This document shows positions 56,401-64,000 of a DNA stretch of 64,000 bases, in pieces. Below the pieces are notes generated by a model. The model made no database searches. It was not told the DNA's origin and worked only from the letters and a program-made list of their open reading frames with translations. Source of the stretch: Phoronis australis (Eukaryota; Phoronida; Phoronidae); NCBI GenBank assembly GCA_002633005.1, contig NMRA01000122.1:624182-688181 (forward strand), read 5' to 3'. Positions within the stretch are counted from its first letter, which is position 1. Each line of letters starts with the position of its first letter. Both the position numbers and the translations under genes were made by a program.

Positions 56401-59400
56401 TCCAGGTTATTATTTTTAGTGACACTTAAATAGAATTCGAAATTGTGTTCCAATCTTTTGCGAGAGACTTGCACCAACTGAACAGAAGCAGAACTGGTAG
56501 TTGACTATGAACAGACGTAGACGAAGACCTCCATGTGAGCGTAGTCTCGCTGTGGTTTATGGGTAACGAAGAGTGTCGTCACAATAGTTGGGTGTCTCAT
56601 TGTACCCGGGACCTTGAATTAATTAAACTGGACAAACGCGACCACTCGACAAGACGAACTCCAGTTTAATTAGTTGACTACAGCGCTCTATTTCCCCTGT
56701 GGGCTGAAAGAACACGATGCGTTCTTATTTTTAGCGGCAAGTGTGTGAGAAGTCCCCGCGTTGCCACGACTGACAATCAAAGACCAATTGTCGTCTAAAG
56801 CAAATTCCTTCTCAGGTTTCTAAAATAACTGTGTTTGATACCCATAGATCGTAATCTTTACTGTCGTTTATTTCATATGGATTGCATTGCACTTGAAAAC
56901 TTGCAATAAATTTGTTGCTTAAGCTGCATACTCGTGCAGAGGCTCTGTTTTGGCACTCAAACAACGTTTCTGATACAACCAGGACCTTAGATTAGGAATG
57001 TTTTTATTCTGAGCTCAGGTTAACTGCAGCAAGGTTTAAACCTACTTTTTTCTGTTTAGCTGCTCATATAATCGGTTTCATAATACTCCGTACCACGAAA
57101 AAATTCTATTTCAGTGTCCTTACCGCGAAATGATTTTATTTCCGTTACCAACGAGAACATCGAACCCTCAGCGACCCGGAGAACAAGTTTCTTGGGGTTA
57201 TCACATTTACGCATTGCCTGCGACTTGCGTTGATAACAGACATAGATTCCTAAGGGATATCATGAAAAATATTTTATGACAGTAAAAAGCCGAATTCGAT
57301 TTTCGTTTTTAGCCTGCTAAACATGGCGAAATACACATTTAGTTGCCCTTTTTTCGAAATTGACGATTTCGATGTTGCCTTTGATTTTTAAAAACTTTTC
57401 TTTCTGATTATTTTGATTTCTCCTGATTATTTTTGTATGTGGGTTTAGTAAAAAATCGCCGATTCATCCGCTGACCGGTGTCTTCGATAAACGCCAGTAA
57501 ATGGTGATTCAAAGTTCTATACAAATCTCTCCATTCCCGTCGCTATCCAATCCAACGGTGTCTGTACTGCCTTTGAGTCCAATATTGGAAGCCTTTGAGA
57601 TGGTTAGACGAACCATATCCGGTTGCACTCGTTCCCGCGGGCAATTAGAATAGGTTCTGTGATGAGCGGAAAAGGTTTCACGTTTGAAGATTCCGTGCGA
57701 ACGCCTGACTCACTTCAGCACGGAAATGTTCATAGTGCGTGCATGAGGCATTGTTTTGAAGAAGAGCGATAGATTTGATAACTTTGAACACTGAATTCAA
57801 ACCTAAAGTGGACGGGAGTAGGGGGATTGGGAGACAACCGGGCAGTGTACTTCTGTCATTGCATAAAGTAAACGGCCTATGGTCCGTTTGTCTTGTTTTG
57901 AAAAAGGAATCGGATCGTCGTTAATTTTGAAAACCAACCACGACTTATGGTTTTTATGAAAATTCTTTAAAGATGCACAAAACAAGAGAACAAAATGATA
58001 TTTTAGGAAACTGTAACAACTCTTTTGATATCTCATCTTTAACATTTAAATCAAATAAAATTTGATCATGTTACCGATATCTTTGTTTTGTTATCAACGT
58101 ACTTTTCTTTTTTGCTAAATTTCACTTAGGCGTGATCACGTGACCCACTTCATTAGCATTTGATGAAAAGCCAAAGATCAAATTCCACAGGTTTTCTACT
58201 TTCAGACAATATATACTTTATTGAGTTAAAATGAACAATTTTCTAAATATGTTGCTAAATGCATAGACTTGTCTATAAGGTCTGCATAACCCTAGTGGTT
58301 TCGGAATCAGGAGCGCGAGGCCTTTGTTAGCGCGAGGCCTCTGTTGGCGCGATATGTGATAAATGAATTGTCTACTAAACAATCGTTGGAGAGATAACAA
58401 ATACCAGGCATGAATTATTAGCTCTTTGTTTGTCTGTGAAGTGAATGTTTTACTTTGTTGGCAATGCATGGTTGTGAGTTGGCCTGCTGAATGCAAACGT
58501 TCCAACGAGACATTTGTGGAAACATTACGGAAATGTTTGACAACACCTAAATCTGCTGTTTCTCGTAAGATCCAGTGAAAAGCACAATTTTCGTATCAAG
58601 TTCCTCGGAGTCCAACCTAGCACTTAAATTTTGTTGTCTGTTTACCGCAAATCATCGGATTGGTACAGCATGGACAATCCTACAGTTTTGAGCACATTAT
58701 GCTGAAACGTGATGATGACCCAAGAGATGTCGCTCTCTCGATATCAACATGTTATCAGATTCGCTAAAGCAACTAAGCGCAGCTCAGCAACTTAAAATAC
58801 GTGTGCGAAATTGTTACTACTTTCATGACGTGTCATTTTTCTCAATTATTTCTAATCAGTTTCGCTTATTTGTCTAGTTGGATTTTGTGGCGTTTACTGT
58901 AATGACTACAAAACCTCTTGGGTCTACTGACAGCATTAGTCAGCGAAGTGCGGCCGTTGAACGTTCCTCTTCAATGATGTCTCCACCTCTGGGACTGCGC
59001 GTGAATTACATCTCTTCTCTAATTGATATTAGGACTGACATTTCTGATAACACAACACACAGCCTTGGCAATCATACACAGAACAGAAGCGAATGAGTAA
59101 AGCTACGATTTAAATCGCTTCGAATTTGAAATTTGATAATAGAAGGTCAACTAAATTATTACAAGCGAACGATTAAGTCGGTTATTCACTCACAGACGGC
59201 ATGTTTTCTCGTCTGCCTCTGGCGACGTTACTGGATAAAGGCTGTCGCCATTGAACTGCATGAACTAGGCTTATTTGCGCTTAAAACATGCGTAGTGAAC
59301 TAACTGAAATGCTCAACTTCTCAAAATGTGGCCTATGAAATGATAATCAGTGTTAGTTTTAGTGTAAATGTAATTTCATGTTATCATAAAAAGACTCTTC

Positions 59401-62400
59401 TATCTATGCTGTTCTGTGTGATTTGACCCACAAATGTAAATGTTACGATGTTGGAATATACTACATCTATTTTGTCGAAGTCGAGTTCTCCTCCAGTAAT
59501 GGTCCGTCAAGACTGTCATGTAACCAGGTGTTGTCTGGGCAGGTATTGCGTGTCAGAGATGGTAATATGGGCAGGGTTATCGACCAAATAACGTTAATCG
59601 GGGATCTTCAGTAACAAAGCTCCCCCTAGAACATGACGAATACGGCGGATAATCCTCTCAGCCGCCTCTTCGCATTATCTCTTTAACCAAAGCTTGTTGA
59701 GTAAATTGTCATTCTTGCAGACTATTCGTGAGAGTTATGCGTGACAGTTAAGATACTCGACATAATTCATATACCTGGCCACCCCACTAGACCCTATAGC
59801 AATTTTGATGAAGTCTTTCAAAACACTCAAAGTGAGCTGTTTGACATAAAGCGGATGCATGCAGTCGGAAACTGAATTGTGTGTCTTTTCTGAAATGTTA
59901 CGAAAGAGATATCGTGGAGCTGTTTGCATGTACCCTATCATTGTCCTGTGGCGGTTGTGTGATCGACCAATACGCAAGACAAAATGATAAATTACGAATA
60001 GATATAATTGAAAATATTTATAGCATAATGAATAGTTTATAATGACGATGGGTTAACACAAATCATCTCCTTACGGAAGCTATTCGTTGTACATAACAAG
60101 AAGTGGATTTAAACTAGAAAGTCTTTCAACCACATCATAATGTGGTGGACAGAAAAATATTGTGCATGTATAAGGTTTCCGACGGAACATCACTCGTCAG
60201 TCTCGTCCGCTGACCCCGCGGAAGGTTAATACAATTAAAGCATCACGTTTGATCTTCGATGCGAAAAAATCAAAACTTTGTGTTGAGCCCACATAGGGTG
60301 TTGTGTTATGATTCACTCGCATAGTTCATCTACTTTCAATGTCCTTTTCAACGAAATGTTGGTCTAATGCGGGATGTTTTAACAACAAAACAACAGGAAG
60401 ACAATGCTATTTGGTATGGTTGAATCAGGAGTCGATGGGCAGGTGTTCCTATTGAGCAATCGTCTCGTCATAAATAAAGATTTATGCATAAATTAACCGT
60501 TTTGCGCCGGTTTATCACGACACTGCGCGTTCTTAATATGCCATGACTAACTCTCCTCACTTTGGTTATTACGCACGAACGTGGACATGTGAATGAAAAA
60601 TGAAAACATGACCCGTATGATGTCATCACCTAGAGAATTTCATCCACTATTAAAAAAATCACCCGTGCCTCCTGTTTTACTTCTCGTAATTGTTCATTAT
60701 CGTCCACCACACAGTAAATGTCAAACTTAACAGGAAAAGTACGTCGCGATTAAAAGAAACATTTAATTGCTTACTCGTTAATATGTTTATTTTCACAGAC
60801 GTTTAATACCGTGTTTTACAAGGGCGATGACACCTCCGCGCAGAATTTAACATTTCGTTTGGTTTGAAATCTGACCCCACTAATGTCGATGGTGCAACAC
60901 CCGTCTGAAAGGCCTTTTAAAGATTTTAAACTGCGCCCATTAAGCTATTTTGTTTCAAATTCCTTGTCAACAAAGTGAAAAAATATCGGACGGAACATGC
61001 TTATCAATTTTATTTCTGAAATAAAACCGCCTGACACCAAGGTGACAGCGTTGTGTTCCATTACACGTACGTAATGTGTTGTGCATACACTTGCACGCGC
61101 ATTTCGCTTAAAATTAATGAAAAAATATTTTCGTATTAATTGTACATTTGAAAAAAAGGTCTCGTATTTAATCTCTGGGATGTTGACTGAACTAAAATCA
61201 AAAGGAATTTATTGTACTAAAATTTACTGTACTAAATCCTCTTTGTTTTAAATACAAGAAATCACGATTTCAAGTAAAAGTTAGACAAAATACCTTCTCG
61301 GATAAAACAGGCCTTGTTTTAGGCTTATAATATACTTTAAAATATCTCTCACGTTTACTACTTCTAAGCTGAGTCTTTTATAGCTAATTAGGTTCCAATT
61401 AATTGAGAGTTGTTGGCCACCACCGTTGATAGGCTTGTAAAACAAATACCAAGATCTCATTACACTTGAGCCCACGTATCAGTTTTCCTTCCACGTGAGT
61501 TTTGCAGTAACTATGGATAAAGTTATGTCAAAGGTTTACCTAAAGTGGGTCACGTTACACTTCATTAGGTGTCGTCGCTATTTACACCCCCAGGCACTGA
61601 ACTTAGTGTATAGATATATACTTAATTAAGCGTAATTTCTCCTTTGTTAAAAATTTCCCCTTGCCTTTTAACAGTTTTCCCATTACTCTCATTACCGGTG
61701 TGGGTAGTCTTATAAACAATGGTGACAACATTTCTTTACAATGACATTGGAAATAATTTGTCATAACGAGGATGATTACCATCTGACTGACACCTGGCGT
61801 CAACAGACTTAACTGCTGAAGTGTTGCTGGTTAATTGTTTTTAACATTTATTGCTCTCACTATTGCATGGAATACTTCTTGTTATTTTCCAGTGATGGTG
61901 ACCCCTGTTACTCTTGCTTAGCCGTAATAAAGAGGCATGAAAACGTTCTCCAATATAAGGAATGTAAGTGCAAAAGTGAGCTAATGAGCTAGTTTCATAC
62001 TTTCTGTTTTAATTTCTTCAATGCAAGTAAAATAACGTCGGAAACTGCTGGATATTTTTTAATTTCTCGGCATTACCCGCAGAACGTAGGTCAGTCTATT
62101 TTGTGGTGACGCCAATATGAAGACAGTATAACGCTTAGAAATTTCGCTGAAAAACATATTACCAAGTTCGCTCTTCACTGAGCAAGAGGGGTAAACATGG
62201 GATGAGACGGCCCAGTGCAGACAAGGGAGTGATATATAGGCGACAGATTAACTGATGTGGTTGTGTCTGTTCAGAGAATGATTTCATATTTCGTGTGGTA
62301 TCATATCGTTGTTTTGGTTTTTCGTTTTAGTAATCATCTGTTATTTACAGCACAAAGTCGTATTTTAATATTTTCCCCATATTTTAGCTCATTGCGTAGA

Positions 62401-63830
62401 AGACAGTAGGCGGGCGTGTGCATCCATCCGTGGCGACGCTCAGCTCTACACCCTTATCCGAGGTACGTAATTCAAAGGACGTTTTGGTTATACCGCCTCT
62501 ACAGAGAGTTGGCCAGGCGTCACACTGTATGGCACGTTATGAAATCAAACAAGACCGAAATTATCGCTCATCTTGTGAAATAAGATAATGTCGGTAGATC
62601 ACAGTGATGGAGAGTGTATTGATTTGTTCTAAGCATCGGTCTTCGGTTCTCACAACCCAGTACAATTTTTGCCAAAAGTTGCTTACGAGTAAAACGTGAC
62701 AAGATAAAAATGGCGCATTCCCAATGCACGCTCTTTAAAACTGACTTTTCATACTTTTTTTTTTTTAAAATTTTTTTTATTCTCCCAGTTCAACATAAGT
62801 AAGGACAAAGGTCTGGGATTCCCTTGCCTTACTTTACAATTCAATGAAAATAAAGTTTACTAAGTTAAAAATATACGTGAACCGGATTTTGAAATAGATT
62901 TAACAAAAGAAAACAAAAACATTACAAGACAATATAGTAGTATATGGCTCTGAAAAAAAAGGAGGGGGGAGAGTATTTTGGAATGATAAAATATCCTTAC
63001 ATTGCTATTAAATTATGCATTTGTGACCACCTGTTTGTAAATTTTTCCATTTGTAAATTTTTTGAATAAATATATTTTTCACTGGAGTAATAACTGTTAA
63101 TTTCTTTTGTTAATACAATTAAATTTGGAGGTTTACCCTTGAGACGTTGCTTATATAAATGGAACTTGGTGAGACACAAGATTTTTCATACTTACTGTTT
63201 TCAATCCTGGTGCAAATTCGACACGATTTCCGTTCTTGGGAACAACTGACAATTCGTTACAGCTTTAGACCAAACTTGATAAATTCACGTATCACAGGGT
63301 CATTATAGCGCCGAGTACGGTCTCAAACATTACCAAAGGATCAGTTCTCTATACTAAAATGATTCCATGTAAGGTACAGTGGAAAAAGATTCTTTGTCAG
63401 CGGCTGTAAGATCCAATAGCGTGTCACTCGAGTTAAATGCCAAATGCGGAACCAACAGTTTCAATGCCTCGCAGGAGTAGTGTCAATTTCGACTTCTGGA
63501 CGGATCTGTTGACCTTCAGTGTGGTCTTCAAACCACATAAAGCCAAATCTCCAGTAACAGTAGGTCCAGATGTAAAGTAGTAGCTCAGCACTCCACGACT
63601 CTCATTTTATTGGCTACATTCTTCATAACGTGATGTTAACCAAATTTCGATTTTCATTTCAGAATCTTCGCCAAGAATGATACCCTGTCCGTTCGAGGGA
63701 CCATTCTCGTTTGGTTACGATAATGGGTCAGTTTTCTGTGAAGATCCCAACTCTTCCATAACAACGTGCGCGAATCCGGCTCATCTGAAATTTCATTTTA
63801 AGGAGTGCGGCTTCGGCTCTGAAACGCAAA
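40222..63830 (+). CDS. Secreted cysteine-rich protein, DUF7042/DUF7043/DUF7044/DUF7045 family, 3' end outside window
   Basis: Five exons join in phase to 523 nt (174 codons plus one base). The start is a signal peptide, MKMKVDFTSS then LVILLLFAACQ, so the protein enters the secretory pathway. Next come DSCTFPQQWQGSWYQ and KGTCFEKEGDKYIV (DUF7044-like), CYSCLAVIKRHENVLQYKES, CASIRGDAQLYTLIR, and a second module IPCPFEGPFSFGYDNGSVFC...TTCANP...FHFKECGFGSET (DUF7042-like). The Cys spacing and the phrases KGxC, DKY, VLQYKE and GDAxLY are typical of a conserved animal family of unknown function; the DUF numbers are from memory. Paired cysteines suggest disulfides and an extracellular role. The protein is normally several hundred residues longer; the remaining modules and any membrane or GPI anchor are beyond the right edge. 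Introns of 13.8 and 7.7 kb and CpG-normal sequence contrast with the other two genes. Confidence 0.87.
41372..41414. repeat. (GA)n microsatellite
   Basis: About 21 uninterrupted GA dinucleotides in intron 1 of the DUF7042-family gene. Confidence 0.97.
49721..49795 (+). repeat. tRNA-derived SINE-like remnant
   Basis: GGCCCCCGGTTGTTAGCGCT fits a tRNA 5' arm with an A box, followed by GTGTCTGATTACGTAGGTG, the anticodon-loop pattern common in invertebrate SINEs; the B box region has decayed. Confidence 0.4.
53690..53915. repeat. Degenerate GAY/GTC trinucleotide tract
   Basis: Plus strand is T/C/G-rich with clusters of GTCGTC and ATC. Read on the minus strand, one frame is Asp/Asn-rich without stops from about 53907 downward. 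It ends about 130 bases before exon 2. Most likely a worn simple repeat. Confidence 0.6.
54049..54193 (+). CDS. DUF7042-family gene exon 2
   Basis: 145 nt after ATTTCAG. Encodes DSCTFPQQWQGSWYQREGEV and KGTCFEKEGDKYIVKRAN. Donor CAG|GTAACG. Confidence 0.9.
54194..61892. other. Intron 2 of the DUF7042-family gene (7.7 kb)
   Basis: CpG-normal (24 CpG counted in 55201-55740). A 17-bp duplication GCGCGAGGCCTTTGTTA lies at about 58311-58344. No exon, RNA gene or element recognised; a 78-codon plus frame at 54251 has no domain. Confidence 0.5.
61893..61963 (+). CDS. DUF7042-family gene exon 3
   Basis: 71 nt after TTTCCAG. Encodes SDGDPCYSCLAVIKRHENVL followed by QYKE. Found because the exons on either side do not join in frame without it. 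Donor GTAAGT. Confidence 0.9.
61964..63662. other. Introns 3 and 4 of the DUF7042-family gene (exon 4 lies between)
   Basis: Introns of 424 bp and 1.2 kb around exon 4. A T-run is at about 62755-62780 and an A/G tract at about 62953-62973. Nothing else recognised. Confidence 0.5.
62388..62462 (+). CDS. DUF7042-family gene exon 4
   Basis: 75 nt after ATTTTAG. Encodes HCVEDSRRACASIRGDAQLY and TLIR. Only this frame is open across the exon and it matches the incoming phase. Donor GTACGT. Confidence 0.9.
63663..63830 (+). CDS. DUF7042-family gene exon 5
   Basis: 168 nt after TTTCAG. Encodes ESSPRMIPCPFEGPFSFGYD, NGSVFCEDPNSSITTCANPA and FHFKECGFGSETQ, the start of the second cysteine module; NGS and NSS are possible N-glycosylation sites. 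Donor GTACGT, so at least one more exon follows. Confidence 0.9.
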
Positions 63831-64000
63831 GTACGTAACAAATATAAACAATAGTAGAAAAATTAATTGTAGTGAATATAGATTGGTTTAAAATTAACCA
63901 TCTAATGAAACGCATTTACTGAGTAAGCCAACCCAAGCACATTATGATACTGAGATTAGTTAGATTATCTCCACATGTAACCAGATGAGATATTTTCAGA

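Overview
The window is intron-rich animal nuclear DNA, most likely from a non-vertebrate marine animal (lancelet, acorn worm or lophotrochozoan type; the species cannot be fixed from sequence alone). The evidence is GT-AG introns of about 0.2-14 kb, dihydropyrimidine dehydrogenase exons matching human exon lengths and phases almost one for one, many short inverted-repeat elements and minisatellites, and a mosaic CpG pattern typical of invertebrate gene-body methylation. No bacterial, viral, CRISPR or rRNA feature was found. Most long open frames are chance frames in introns or spacers.

Left part (1 to about 16.2 kb), minus strand: DPYD, the first enzyme of uracil/thymine breakdown. Fourteen coding exons are resolved here, equivalent to human exons 2-16 with human exons 8 and 9 fused. 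They cover the N-terminal Fe-S domain, the FAD and NADPH domains and the start of the FMN domain, up to the Asn-Leu-Ser-Cys active-site loop. The C-terminal third lies beyond the left edge. The start-codon exon is not certain. The introns hold several minisatellites (one grown out of the exon-15 splice donor), a 570-bp TTA-flanked inverted-repeat element, a 1452-bp TA-flanked one, and a degenerate repeat zone.

Middle (about 16.2-23.9 kb): a spacer or 5' region between divergent genes, rich in CpG from about 18 kb, with two or three MITE-like elements, a tRNA-derived (SINE-like) remnant and a possible RFX X-box just upstream of the next gene.

23.9-32.4 kb, plus strand: a complete 10-exon gene for a 423-residue sperm-tail PG-rich-repeat (SHIPPO) protein, best matched to CIMAP2 (LEXM/C1orf177), a ciliary microtubule-associated protein. 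Exons 3-9 carry almost exactly one PG repeat each. Its 3' UTR holds a 43-bp minisatellite.

32.4-40.2 kb: spacer. CpG content rises sharply at about 33.9 kb and stays high to the right end.

40.2-64 kb, plus strand: the first five coding exons of a secreted, cysteine-rich protein of the DUF7042-DUF7045 family, spread over more than 23 kb by introns of 13.8 and 7.7 kb. The gene runs off the right edge.

The three genes have no evident shared pathway (pyrimidine catabolism, cilium structure, extracellular protein of unknown role). The most interesting signals are the minisatellite that copies a DPYD splice donor, the sharp CpG domains that follow gene boundaries, and the one-repeat-per-exon, all phase-0 design of the PG-repeat gene. 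I did not find a new molecular system.
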